This document shows positions 35,479 through 44,724 of a stretch of DNA of 64,000 bases, in pieces. Location: the NCBI RefSeq assembly GCF_001428405.1, contig NZ_LMSL01000041.1, positions 372,210-436,209 on the forward strand, in the 5' to 3' direction. The DNA is from Frateuria sp. Soil773 (GTDB lineage: Bacteria > Pseudomonadota > Gammaproteobacteria > Xanthomonadales > Rhodanobacteraceae). Below the pieces are notes generated by a model that searched no databases, had not been told where the DNA came from, and saw only the letters and a list, made by a program, of their open reading frames with translations. Each line of letters starts with the position of its first letter. Position 1 is the stretch's first letter. Made by a program: the position numbers and the translations under genes.

Positions 35479-36702
35479 TCATACCGACCGCGTCGCCACT
35501 ACCGGCGGCACCGCCGCGGCACGCAGGGCCGGGCCGAGCACGGCGAGCTGGCCCAGCACCCACAGCACCAGCGCGCCCAGCGGCAGGTAGTACCCGGGCA
35601 GGCGGCCCAGTTCGTAATGCCGCATCAGCAGCAGGTTGATGCCGTAGGTCAGCACCATGCCCAGCACGATGCCGAGCGTGGCGATCAGGAAGTTCTCGGC
35701 CTGGAAGTAGCGCAGGATGTCCCCGCGGGTCGCCCCGATCGCGCGGCGGATGCCGATCTGCCGGCGGCGCTGCGCCACCCAGAAACTGGTCAGCCCCACG
35801 ATGCCCACGGCCGTGACGACCAGCAGCAGCAGGCATACGCCCACCAGCAGCCACGCCATCGCGCGATCGTTGCGGTAGTACTTGTCGCGCTGCGACTCCA
35901 GGGTGAAAGCGTATTTCGGCGTGATCAGGCGCATCGGGCCGCTGGCCTTCAGTGCGCGCAGCGCGCCCTGGATCACCGCCTCCCGCTGCGATGCGTCCTT
36001 GACCCGGATCACGTAGGCACCTTCCGTGTAAGGCAGGTTCACCGGGAACATCATGGCGTAGCCGTAATACGCCGCGGGACCGGAGTCGCGCGGCTGCACC
36101 AGCCGATCCAGCACCCCCACTACGCGGTTGGCGCCGAAGGCATAGATGGTCTTGCCGACCGCCGGCTGCCCCGGGAACAGATGCTCCGCCACCGCCTTGG
36201 TGATGATGACGGGCAGGCCGGGGCTGCCGCTGATGAGCTGCTCTCGGGTGACGAATTCGTCCGGCTTGAACCACTGGCCCGCTGCCAGTTTCAGGCCCAG
36301 CGTGCCGGCCAGCCGTGCGTCGCCCATGTACTGCGTGACCGGGATGCTCGGCGCCTTCGCCGCGTCGCTGAGGCTGACGCCGCTGGAGCTGAGCGAGTTG
36401 CCGAACAGCGTCTGGTTGATGACCGATGCGCTGGCGACGCCCGGGATGGCCTGCAGCGCGGCCAGGTCGGTGCGCGTCTGCGCCATGACCGCATCCGCCG
36501 AACCGGGCGTGACGCTGCCGATGAACAACTCGACCACGTGTGCCTCGTCCACGCCGCTGGGCCGCTGCATGCGCTCCAGCCGGTCGCCGATGAGGAACAA
36601 CGCATTGCAGACCACCGCGCAGGAGAAGGCGATCTCCAGCACGAGCAGGCCGACGGCGATCCGGTGGCGGCCCAGGGCGCTCAGAATGTGACGGAAGTGC
36701 AT
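35479..36702 (-). CDS. Permease B5 (MacB/FtsX type), pair 5
   Basis: 407 residues. The N-terminal helix is LLVLEIAFSCAVVCNALFLI. The periplasmic domain has its own sequence (SVTPGSADAVMAQTRTD) and no cysteine pair. The C-terminal unit with QIGIRRAIGATRGDILRYFQ is almost the same as in B4. It starts 25 bp after A5 and ends PPVVATRSV. Confidence 0.92.
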   Translation of the reverse strand: MHFRHILSALGRHRIAVGLLVLEIAFSCAVVCNALFLIGDRLERMQRPSGVDEAHVVELFIGSVTPGSADAVMAQTRTDLAALQAIPGVASASVINQTLFGNSLSSSGVSLSDAAKAPSIPVTQYMGDARLAGTLGLKLAAGQWFKPDEFVTREQLISGSPGLPVIITKAVAEHLFPGQPAVGKTIYAFGANRVVGVLDRLVQPRDSGPAAYYGYAMMFPVNLPYTEGAYVIRVKDASQREAVIQGALRALKASGPMRLITPKYAFTLESQRDKYYRNDRAMAWLLVGVCLLLLVVTAVGIVGLTSFWVAQRRRQIGIRRAIGATRGDILRYFQAENFLIATLGIVLGMVLTYGINLLLMRHYELGRLPGYYLPLGALVLWVLGQLAVLGPALRAAAVPPVVATRSV

Positions 36703-36727
36703 CGGTAATGTCCTCTCGCCTGACGGC

Positions 36728-38020
36728 CTAGTTCGACTTGAGTGCCACGGCGGGCGCCACGTGCATGGCCCGCCACGCCGGCAGCAGGCCGGCCAGCAGG
36801 CTGCTCGCCAGGGCCAGCACGAAGGTGGCCAGCAGCATGCGCAGGTCCATGTGGACGTACGCGCCGTAGTCGGTCGGCTGGTGGCGCACCAGCACCAGGC
36901 CCAGCGCGGCCAGCGCCAGGCCGAACGCGCCGCCGGCGATGCCCACCACGCCGGCCTCCACCAGGCACTGCACGAAGATCGCGCGACGCGAGGCGCCCAG
37001 CGCGCGGCGCACGCCGATCTCGCCGCTGCGGCGCAGGAACTTCGCCAGCAGCAGGCCCACGGTATTGAGCAGGCAGATGCCCAGGAAGCCCAGCGCCAGC
37101 CAGGTCTGCAGGCGCACGTCGGCGGGCACCACGCCCTTGGCGTCCAGCCACTGCATCACGTCCAGCAACCCGGCTTGGCCGTCGTGGGTGAAACGCCCGC
37201 CCTGCTGCTGCAGGGCGATGTAGTTCTGCAGGTACTGCCGGTAGGCCGCCGCCTTGGCCGGGGTGCCCAGTTCCGCCCAGTACTGCAGCCATATGCACGG
37301 CGCGTCGGCGGCGCGTGGGTCGGGCGCGTTGCCCCAGCAGCTCGTCGAGCCGCTGGTGGACAGCTTCAGGTCCAGCGCCGTGGACAGGGGTACGAACACC
37401 TGCTCGCTGTCGCCGAACTGGCCGTTGCTGAGGTCGTAGAAGCGCGGGTTCATGCTCCAGTCGCCGAGCACGCCGACGATGCGCAGGGACTGGTCGCCCA
37501 CCCGCAGCGTCTGCCCCACGCTGTCCGCGCCGCCGAAGAGCTGTTCGTTCAGCGCGTCCGAGATCACCGCGACGCGCGCGCGGCCCGCATCGTCCTCGCG
37601 GCGCCAGGCCGCGCCGTAGCGCATCGGCGCGTCGAACATGGGGAAGAAATCCGCGCCGGTATAGCGCGTCGCCACGCGCAGCGGCTCACCCTTCGCGGAC
37701 ACGACCACCATCGCGCCCGCCGACATCGCCGCCTGGCGGTCCGCCTGCCCGGCAAGAAGCAGCGCCTCGGCGTCGCGGCGGGTCAGGTTGTCCGGCACCT
37801 TGTCGCCCTGGCGGAAGCTGTCGTCCGGATACACGTTCATGCGCACGCGAAAAAGCTGCGCGCTCTTGCCCGGGATCGGATCGCCCGACAGCACGTGCAT
37901 CACCGTCAGGGTGGTCATGCTGGTGCCGATGCCCAGCGCGATCGCCAGCACCATCAGCGCGGTGAGCACCTTGTTGCGCTTGAGGCTGCGCAATGCCAGA
38001 TCGAGGTAATAGCCGAACAT
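36728..38020 (-). CDS. Permease A5 (MacB/FtsX type), pair 5
   Basis: 430 residues. The first 50 are nearly identical to those of A3, while residues 53-110 have diverged almost completely, a clear mosaic. It keeps the cysteine pair (SCWGNAP and APCIWLQYW), LFGGADSVG and the coupling motif EIGVRRALGA. It ends ALKSN. A GC hairpin lies just upstream of it in the gap after B4. Confidence 0.92.
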   Translation of the reverse strand: MFGYYLDLALRSLKRNKVLTALMVLAIALGIGTSMTTLTVMHVLSGDPIPGKSAQLFRVRMNVYPDDSFRQGDKVPDNLTRRDAEALLLAGQADRQAAMSAGAMVVVSAKGEPLRVATRYTGADFFPMFDAPMRYGAAWRREDDAGRARVAVISDALNEQLFGGADSVGQTLRVGDQSLRIVGVLGDWSMNPRFYDLSNGQFGDSEQVFVPLSTALDLKLSTSGSTSCWGNAPDPRAADAPCIWLQYWAELGTPAKAAAYRQYLQNYIALQQQGGRFTHDGQAGLLDVMQWLDAKGVVPADVRLQTWLALGFLGICLLNTVGLLLAKFLRRSGEIGVRRALGASRRAIFVQCLVEAGVVGIAGGAFGLALAALGLVLVRHQPTDYGAYVHMDLRMLLATFVLALASSLLAGLLPAWRAMHVAPAVALKSN

Positions 38021-38094
38021 CCGTCACTTCTCCCCTTGCCCATGCCTTGCCGCGGCGCGCTTCCCGTGCGGCGAAGCGTCCAGTGGAAAACCGC

Positions 38095-38119
38095 GCGCGC
38101 CGGCCGCGTGCCGGCGCGC
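38095..38119 (-). terminator. Terminator-like hairpin between permease pairs 4 and 5
   Basis: On the minus strand a perfect 10-bp GC stem (GCGCGCCGGC / GCCGGCGCGC, loop 5 nt) begins 6 bp after the B4 stop. TTTT follows after CGG. It looks like a partial terminator within the array. Confidence 0.55.
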
Positions 38120-38125
38120 CCGGCC

Positions 38126-39340
38126 TCATCCCGACCGCGTCGCCACCACCGGCGGCACTGCCGCGGCGCGCAGCGCGGGGCCCAGCACCGCGACCTGGCC
38201 CAGCCCCCACAGCGCCAGCGCGCCGGCAGGCAGGTAGGCCAGCGGCAGGTGCGGCAGCTCGTAGAACCGCATCAGCATCGCGTTGAGCGCGAAGGCCAGC
38301 AGCATGCCGAGCGCGATGCCGAAGGTGACGATCAGGAAGTTCTCGGTCTGGAAGTAGCGCAGGATGTCCCCGCGCGTGGCCCCGATCGCGCGGCGGATGC
38401 CGATCTGCCGGCGCCGTTGCTGCACCCAGAAGCTGGCCAGGCCGACGATGCCCAGCGCGGTGACGCCGAGCAGGGCGGCGACCACGCCCACCAGCAGGCT
38501 TGCCATCACGCGGTCGCTGCGGAAGTAGCGCTCGCGCAGGTCGCCGAGGGTGCGGCTGTTCTCGTGGTCGATCACCACGTCGGGGACGGCCCTGGCGATC
38601 GCCGCCTTGGCGTCGCGCAGCACGCGCGGCAGGTCCTGCGGGGCGGCGCGCAGCAGGTAGGTGCCGACCAGGTTGGGGCCCGGCTGCGTGGGCACGAACA
38701 CCGACCACTCGATGGTGCCGGTACCGCCCTCGCCCGCGCCCGGCCGCGCCATGTGAGCCACCACGCCAATCACGCGGAAGTGGTAGTCGCCGCTCCAGAA
38801 CTCCTTGCCCAGCGGGTCCTGCCCTGGCCACAGGTGTTCGGCCAGGGTGTGGCTCACCACCACCTGCGAGTCCTTCGGCGCGAAGCCGACCATCGGCTGG
38901 AAATCCCCCGTCTGCGGAGCGCGGCCGGCAACCAGGCGCAGGCCCAGCGCCTCGAAGCTGCCGGGCCCGTCGAGGTACAGCCCCACCACGCCGCCGAAGC
39001 GCTTGCCTTCCCGGTCGAGGTTGATGCCGGCATTGCCGGTCGGCAGGCCGAACGGCGCGGTGTTGACCACGCTCGCCGACTGCATGCCGGGCACGGCGCG
39101 CAGGCCGGCGAGCATGCGCGCATTGAGGTCGCCCGCCTGCGCCGCCTCGAAACCGTCGATCTTGAACACCGCCAGCGCGCTCTCGTCCACGCCGCTGTCC
39201 ACGCGGGTCAGCCCCATGCGATGGGCGATCAGGAAGCAGGCGTTGCACAGCACCGCGCAGGCCAGCGCGATCTCCAGTGCGATCAGCAAGGTGGCGAGGC
39301 GGTGCTTGCGCAGCGCGGCGAGAATCAGTCCAGTCTGCAT
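38126..39340 (-). CDS. Permease B4 (MacB/FtsX type), pair 4
   Basis: 404 residues, the shortest B permease. N-terminal helix LLIALEIALACAVLCNACFLI. The periplasmic domain includes a Gly-rich insertion near PGAGEGGTGTIEW. Cysteines occur only in the first membrane helix. The coupling motif is QIGIRRAIGA and the end VVATRSG. It starts 10 bp after the A4 stop and is followed by a terminator-like hairpin. Confidence 0.92.
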   Translation of the reverse strand: MQTGLILAALRKHRLATLLIALEIALACAVLCNACFLIAHRMGLTRVDSGVDESALAVFKIDGFEAAQAGDLNARMLAGLRAVPGMQSASVVNTAPFGLPTGNAGINLDREGKRFGGVVGLYLDGPGSFEALGLRLVAGRAPQTGDFQPMVGFAPKDSQVVVSHTLAEHLWPGQDPLGKEFWSGDYHFRVIGVVAHMARPGAGEGGTGTIEWSVFVPTQPGPNLVGTYLLRAAPQDLPRVLRDAKAAIARAVPDVVIDHENSRTLGDLRERYFRSDRVMASLLVGVVAALLGVTALGIVGLASFWVQQRRRQIGIRRAIGATRGDILRYFQTENFLIVTFGIALGMLLAFALNAMLMRFYELPHLPLAYLPAGALALWGLGQVAVLGPALRAAAVPPVVATRSG

Positions 39341-39350
39341 GCGTTTCCCC

Positions 39351-40676
39351 TCACAGAACCTTGAGTTGCAGGGCCGGCGCGATGCGGCTGGCCCGCATGG
39401 CCGGCAGCGCGCCGGCGAGCAGGCTCACCGCCACGGCCAATCCGAAGGTGACCAGGAACATCGCCACGTCCAGGCGTGCCAGGTCGGCGTAGGCCACCGG
39501 CTGGCGGCGGATCAGCCACAGGCCCAGCAGGGTGAGCAGCCAGCCGCCGACGCCGCCGAGCACGCCGATCAGGCCCGCCTCGACCAGGCACTGCGCGAAC
39601 ACCGCGCGGCGGGTGGCGCCCAGTGCGCGGCGCACGCCGATCTCGCCGCCGCGGCGCAGGAATTTCGCCAGCAGCAGGCCCACCGTGTTGAACAGGCAGA
39701 TCGCCAGGAAGGCGAACGCCAGCCAGGTCTGCAGGCGCACATCGCTGGGCACCACCTGGTTGAAATCCAGCCACTGCATCAGGCCCATCATGCGCGTGTC
39801 CTCGGCATACGCGATGCGCCCCAGCGTCTTCTGCTGCGCCGCGTAGCTGGCCAGGAAACTCCGGTAGCCGGCCACCTTCGCCGCGTCGTCGAGCTGCACC
39901 CACAGGCCCATCCACACGCACGGCGAGCTTTGCAGGCTGGCGTTGGCGGAGTCCCAGCCGGCCCAGCAAGTGAACGCATCGAAGTCGTTGCCGACGAGGT
40001 CCTCGGCGGCGGCGAACGGCACGAACACGTCCTCGGGCCGGCCGAAGAAGCTGGCGGTGTCGCCGTTGGAGTAGCGCCCGCCGCGCACGTCGTAGAACAC
40101 CGGCGAGGGCCGCCACGGCGCCAGCACGCCCACGATGCGCACGTCGCCGTCCTTCAGCCGCAGCGTGCGGCCCACGCTGTCCTCGCCGCCGAACAGCTTG
40201 CGGTTGAGGTCGTCGGAGATCACCACCACGCGGGTGCGCCCGGCGTCGTCGTCGGCGCTCCAGCCGCGGCCGTAGCGGAACGGCGCGTCGAACATGGGAA
40301 AGAAATCCGCCGTGGTGGCCAGCGTCGGCACCATCAGCGGCGGCCGGCCCGAGCCCGGCGCGCCCAGCTTCACGGTGGCGTTGGCGATCAGCGCCTGGCG
40401 GTCCGCGCGGCGGGCGCTCCACAGGTCCATCGCCGAGCGGTAGTCCATCACGTCCCACGGCCCGTGCTTGGTGGACGCATGCGGCGACGGGTTCACCTGC
40501 GGATAGAAGATGCGCTGGCTGCGGCCCGGCAGCGGATCGCCGGAGAGCAGGTAGGTCACCGTGAGCGTGGTCATGCTGGCGCCGATGCCGACCGCGATCG
40601 CGATCACCATCAGCGCCGTCAATACCTTGTTGCGCTTCAGGCTGCGCAGTGCGAGATCGAGGTAGTAAACAAACAT
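39351..40676 (-). CDS. Permease A4 (MacB/FtsX type), pair 4
   Basis: 441 residues, the longest A permease. The N-terminus is MFVYYLDLALRSLKRNKV. The periplasmic cysteine pair is present (FTCWAGW and SSPCVWMGLW) but the intervening loop differs from A3 and A5. It has RYGRGWSADDDAGRTRV, LFGGEDSVG and coupling motif EIGVRRALGA, and ends LQLKVL. It starts 88 bp after B3. Confidence 0.92.
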   Translation of the reverse strand: MFVYYLDLALRSLKRNKVLTALMVIAIAVGIGASMTTLTVTYLLSGDPLPGRSQRIFYPQVNPSPHASTKHGPWDVMDYRSAMDLWSARRADRQALIANATVKLGAPGSGRPPLMVPTLATTADFFPMFDAPFRYGRGWSADDDAGRTRVVVISDDLNRKLFGGEDSVGRTLRLKDGDVRIVGVLAPWRPSPVFYDVRGGRYSNGDTASFFGRPEDVFVPFAAAEDLVGNDFDAFTCWAGWDSANASLQSSPCVWMGLWVQLDDAAKVAGYRSFLASYAAQQKTLGRIAYAEDTRMMGLMQWLDFNQVVPSDVRLQTWLAFAFLAICLFNTVGLLLAKFLRRGGEIGVRRALGATRRAVFAQCLVEAGLIGVLGGVGGWLLTLLGLWLIRRQPVAYADLARLDVAMFLVTFGLAVAVSLLAGALPAMRASRIAPALQLKVL

Positions 40677-40764
40677 ATCGTCATTCCATCGGGTTCGTCG
40701 GCGACGGTTCGCCGTTCGGGGGATTGCATGGGCGGGTTGCCCGGAAACCGGATGCGCCGAGCCG

Positions 40765-41988
40765 CTACACCGAGCGCGTCGCCACCACCGGCGGCACCGC
40801 GGCCGCGCGCAGCGCGGGCCCGAGCACCGCCGCCTGGCCGATCAGCCAGAGCACGGCGGCGCCCACGGGCAGGTAGAACGCCGGCAGCCGCGGCAACTCG
40901 TAGTGCACCATCAGGAACAGGTTGATGCCGTAGGCGAGCACCATCCCCAGTGCGATGCCGATCGTCGCCAGCAGGAAGTTCTCGGTCTGGAAGTAGTGCA
41001 GGATGTTCCCCCGCGTGGCGCCCAGCGCGCGGCGCACGCCGATGGTGCGCCGCCGCTGCGCCACCCAGAAGCTGCCCAGGCCGACGATGCCCAGCGCGGT
41101 CACCACCAGCAGGGCCACGCAGACGCCGAGCATCAGCCCCGCCATCGAGCGGTCGCCCTGGAAGAAATCGTCGCGGAGTTCGTCCAGCGTCTTCTTGTCC
41201 AGGATCACCCGGTGCGGGTCGGCCTTGCGCAGCGCGGCGGCGGCGGCGGCGAGCACCCGCTCGCGCTCGGCCGGCGCGCTGCGCAGCACGTAGCGACTGG
41301 CGTTGCCGGTATCCATCCGCAGCGGAAACACCATCGACCACTGCGCGCTGGCGTCGCCGTTGAACAGCGAGGGACGGATCAGCCCCGCCACCACGCCGAT
41401 CACCCGCACCGAGGAATCGCCCAGGTAGATCGACCTGCCCAGCGGGCTCTGCCCCGGCCACAGTTTTTCGGCCAGCCCCTGGGTGATCACGATCGAGCCC
41501 ACCTTGGCCTGCAGCTCTTCGTTGTTGCGGATGTCCGCGAAATCCATGTACTCGTCGTCGCGGAAATAGCGGCCGGCCACCAGGCGCGTGCCGAAGGTCT
41601 GCAGCAGGTTCTCCCCGTAGTACTGCGTGGCGTTGAGCGTGGCCAGCTTCTGCTTGGGGTCGAGCTTGATGCTGGTGTTCCACGAACTGTTGGTGAAAGG
41701 CACCTCGTTGACCAGCGCCGCCGCGGTCACGCCGGGGATCTGCCGCAGCAGCGCAAGGTCCTCCCTGGCGCGCGCCTTCGCATCCGCCTGCTGGCCGATG
41801 CTGGCCGCCTGCACCATTATCAGCTCGTGCTGGGCCACGCCGCCGGGCATCTTCATCCGTTCCAGGCGATTGCTGATCAGGAACACCGCGTTGCAGACGA
41901 TGGCGCAGGTCAGCGCGATCTCCAGCACCACCAGCAAGGCGGTGGTCTTGTGCCGGCGCAGGGTGGAGAGAATGGGCACGATGTCCAT
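40765..41988 (-). CDS. Permease B3 (MacB/FtsX type), pair 3
   Basis: 407 residues, starting 1 bp after the A3 stop. N-terminal helix LLVVLEIALTCAIVCNAVFLI. The periplasmic domain has SIGQQADAKARAREDL and no cysteine pair. The coupling motif is TIGVRRALGATRGNILHYF. The TAG stop differs from the TGA of most B genes. The last 60 bp are almost the same as in B4 and B5. Confidence 0.92.
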   Translation of the reverse strand: MDIVPILSTLRRHKTTALLVVLEIALTCAIVCNAVFLISNRLERMKMPGGVAQHELIMVQAASIGQQADAKARAREDLALLRQIPGVTAAALVNEVPFTNSSWNTSIKLDPKQKLATLNATQYYGENLLQTFGTRLVAGRYFRDDEYMDFADIRNNEELQAKVGSIVITQGLAEKLWPGQSPLGRSIYLGDSSVRVIGVVAGLIRPSLFNGDASAQWSMVFPLRMDTGNASRYVLRSAPAERERVLAAAAAALRKADPHRVILDKKTLDELRDDFFQGDRSMAGLMLGVCVALLVVTALGIVGLGSFWVAQRRRTIGVRRALGATRGNILHYFQTENFLLATIGIALGMVLAYGINLFLMVHYELPRLPAFYLPVGAAVLWLIGQAAVLGPALRAAAVPPVVATRSV

Positions 41989-41989
41989 G

Positions 41990-43288
41990 TCAGTTGCTCT
42001 TCAGTTGCAGGGCGGGAGTGACCTGGCAGGCGCGCCAGGCTGGCAGCAGACCGGCCAGCAGCGTCGCGCCGACGGCAAGCAGGAACGTGGTCGCGAGCAT
42101 CGGCAGGTCCAGGTGCGCCAGCGCGGCATAGTTCACGGGCTGCCTGCGTACCAGCCACAGGCCGGCCACGGCCAGCAGCAGGCCGCCAAGGCCGCCGACC
42201 AACCCGACCGTGCCCGCCTCCACCAGCAGTTGCGCGAATACCGAGCGCCGCGATGCGCCCAGGGCGCGGCGCACGCCCAGCTCGGCGCTGCGGCGCAGGA
42301 ACTTGGCCAGCATCAGGCCCACCGTGTTGACCAGGCACACCAGCAGGAAGCCCAGCGCCAGCCACACCTGCAGGCGCACGTCCGAGGGCACCACCTTGGC
42401 GTAGTCCAGCCACTCCATCAGGTTGCGCAGGCGCACGTTGGGCGGCCGCTGGAAATTGCCGATCGCCTTCTGCTCCTGCGAATAGTGGATCAGGAAATCC
42501 TTGTAGGCCGCCGCCTTGGCCGGCGAATCGAGCTGCACCCAGAGCTGCAGCCAGGTGCAGGTGGCGGTCTTCATGTTGTCGCCCGAGCCCTTGCCCCAGC
42601 AGTCCATCGAGCCGTTGCGGCCGAACTTCAGGTCGGCCGCGGTGGTCAGCGGCACGAACACGCTCTCCTCGCCCCCGTAGCGCGCCGAGAAGAGATCGTA
42701 GAAGTGCGGGTTGGGCCGCCAGTCGTCGATCACGCCGACGACGCGGAACGCCACGTCCTCCATCCGCACGGTGCGCCCGGTGCTGTCCGCGCCGCCGAAC
42801 AGCTTGTCGTTGAGCTTGCGCGAGAGCACCGCCACCCGCGCGCTGCCGTCGTCGTCGGCCTCGCTCCAGGCGCGACCGTAGAGGAAGGGCACCTCGAACA
42901 TGGCGAAGAACCCGGCGGTGGTGTAGCGCGCGTCGTCGTAGAAGGGCTCGAGCGACGACTGCTCCGGCTGGATCGGCACCGAGCCGCCGGTCATCAGCGC
43001 CTGGTTGTCCGCACGCTTGGCGTGCAGCAGGTTCATGCCGTCGGTCCAGCTTACCTGCAGCGGCGGCTCGTTCTGCGGCTGGTAGCCGTCCATGTCCTGC
43101 GGGTCGATCTGCGGGTAGTAGAGCCGCGCGCTCTTGCCCGGCAACGGGTCGCCGGACAGCACGTGCAGCACGGTCAGCGTGGTCATGCAGGCGCCGATGC
43201 CCAGCGCGATCGCCACCACCATCAGGGCGGTGAGCATGCGGTTGCGCTTGAGGCTGCGCAACGCCAGATCGAGGTAGTAGCCGAACAT
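41990..43288 (-). CDS. Permease A3 (MacB/FtsX type), pair 3
   Basis: 432 residues and a good type example of the A3-A7 subgroup (MTTLTVLHVLSGDPLPGKSA after the first helix). Cysteine pair in MDCWGKG and ATCTWLQLW. Blocks FLYGRAWSEADDDGSARV and LFGGADSTG are kept, and the coupling motif is ELGVRRALGA. It ends QLKSN. It starts 76 bp after B2, beyond a GC-rich stretch followed by TTTT on the minus strand. Confidence 0.93.
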   Translation of the reverse strand: MFGYYLDLALRSLKRNRMLTALMVVAIALGIGACMTTLTVLHVLSGDPLPGKSARLYYPQIDPQDMDGYQPQNEPPLQVSWTDGMNLLHAKRADNQALMTGGSVPIQPEQSSLEPFYDDARYTTAGFFAMFEVPFLYGRAWSEADDDGSARVAVLSRKLNDKLFGGADSTGRTVRMEDVAFRVVGVIDDWRPNPHFYDLFSARYGGEESVFVPLTTAADLKFGRNGSMDCWGKGSGDNMKTATCTWLQLWVQLDSPAKAAAYKDFLIHYSQEQKAIGNFQRPPNVRLRNLMEWLDYAKVVPSDVRLQVWLALGFLLVCLVNTVGLMLAKFLRRSAELGVRRALGASRRSVFAQLLVEAGTVGLVGGLGGLLLAVAGLWLVRRQPVNYAALAHLDLPMLATTFLLAVGATLLAGLLPAWRACQVTPALQLKSN

Positions 43289-43364
43289 CGTGTCGCCCCT
43301 GTCGAAAGGTCCGCCTTCGCGGGTGAAGCCTCGGGTCGTGGAAAACGCGCGGCGCGCGGGCCGG

Positions 43365-44621
43365 TCACGCCGCCCGCGTCGCCACCACCGGCGGCACGTT
43401 GGAGGCGCGCCGCGCCGGCACGAACACCGCGCACTGGCCCAGCGCCAGCACCGCCACCACGCCGATCAGCGCGTAGAACACCGGCAGCCGGTCCATCTCG
43501 TAGCGGCTCATCAGCCACATGTTCAGGCCGACCGCCATGACGATGCCGATCACCGCGCCGGCGCCGGCGATCAGCAGATTCTCCATCTGGAAGTAATGCA
43601 GGATGTCGATCCGCCGCGCGCCCAGGGCGCGGCGCACGCCGATCTGCCGGTGCCGCTGGCCGACCCAGAAGCTGGTGAGGCCCACGATGCCGGCGGCGGT
43701 GACGCCGATCAGGATCAGGCAGATCACGCCCATCAGCACCGCCATGCCCACGTCGGCGCGATAGGCCTTGGCGCGGATGTCGGTGAACGGGCGGACGCTG
43801 TCGTCGTCGAGCACGCGCAGCCGGTTCACCTGGTACAGCGCGGGTGCCGTCGCCTTCATCGCCGCCTCGAGCTGGCCCGGCTTGGCGCGCACCGCGACGC
43901 GCGTGAAGTTGGCGTCCAGCCGGACCGGGACCAGGGTGGCGTGCCAGGCAAAGTTGTCGCCCCAGCCGACGGCCGGTGTCTGCATGCGCGCCACCACGCC
44001 CACGATGGTGCTGGGCGAACTGCTGCCATCGACGTAGATCGTCTTCCCCACCGCGTCGCCCTTCGGATACAGCTTGTCCGCCAGCGCCTGGGTGACGATC
44101 ACCACCGGATACGTGAACTGCTCGCGGAACCCGTGGTTCTGCACGTCCGCTGCGTTGAAATTGCGGCCCGCCACCAGGCGCAGGCCCAGGGTGGGCAGCA
44201 CCTGCTCGTCGGTGAAGTAGTACGCCGTGCGCACGTTGCTGCCCCTGTCGGTGAAATTGGTGCCCGGCTTGGTCGAAAGCGCGCCGGCCCAGGTGGAGTT
44301 GAGCAGCGAGAGCGAGTTGATCGGCGCCGCCGAAGCCACGCCGGGCAGGCTGCGCAGCGTGGCGAGATCCTCCTTCAGCATGGCGTCGAGCTTGGCCACG
44401 CCGTCGGGCGTGTCGGCGCTGGGCGCGCCCACCCATTGCTGGCTGACCACGAACAGGTTGCCCTCGTCCAGCCCCGTGGGCCGGCCCACCCGCTCGACGC
44501 GCTGGCCGATGATGAAGATCGCATTGCACACGATCGCCAGGGTCAGTGCGATCTGCAACGCGATCAGCACCACGCCCGCCTTGTGCTTTCGCAATGCCGC
44601 GATCATGGGATGCAGTTTCAT
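43365..44621 (-). CDS. Permease B2 (MacB/FtsX type), pair 2
   Basis: 418 residues from the ATG at 44621 with AGAGAGGA upstream; an in-frame ATG at 44645 is rejected. Together with B1 it forms a subgroup (LIALQIALTLAIVCNA helix, TAAGIVGLTSFWVGQR). The periplasmic domain is slightly longer (SADTPDGVAKLDAMLKEDL). The coupling motif is QIGVRRALGARRIDIL and the end VVATRAA. It is separated from A2 by 103 bp carrying a repeat fragment. Confidence 0.92.
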   Translation of the reverse strand: MKLHPMIAALRKHKAGVVLIALQIALTLAIVCNAIFIIGQRVERVGRPTGLDEGNLFVVSQQWVGAPSADTPDGVAKLDAMLKEDLATLRSLPGVASAAPINSLSLLNSTWAGALSTKPGTNFTDRGSNVRTAYYFTDEQVLPTLGLRLVAGRNFNAADVQNHGFREQFTYPVVIVTQALADKLYPKGDAVGKTIYVDGSSSPSTIVGVVARMQTPAVGWGDNFAWHATLVPVRLDANFTRVAVRAKPGQLEAAMKATAPALYQVNRLRVLDDDSVRPFTDIRAKAYRADVGMAVLMGVICLILIGVTAAGIVGLTSFWVGQRHRQIGVRRALGARRIDILHYFQMENLLIAGAGAVIGIVMAVGLNMWLMSRYEMDRLPVFYALIGVVAVLALGQCAVFVPARRASNVPPVVATRAA

Positions 44622-44639
44622 GGTGGAATCCTCTCTGCT

Positions 44640-44668
44640 CGTCATTCCGGCGAACGCCGGAATCCGTT
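44640..44668. repeat. Half of a palindromic repeat between A2 and B2
   Basis: GTCATTCCGGCGAACGCCGGAATCC-type block, related to the arms of the element at 59768-59862 (GTCATTCCAGCGAAAGCTGG). It widens the A2-B2 gap to 103 bp where other pairs have -4 to 25 bp. Confidence 0.65.
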
Positions 44669-44724
44669 GCCTTGGCTGTAGTTGAGAGTCGCTGGCCGCC
44701 GGCCTTCGCCGGGGCGACGACCGG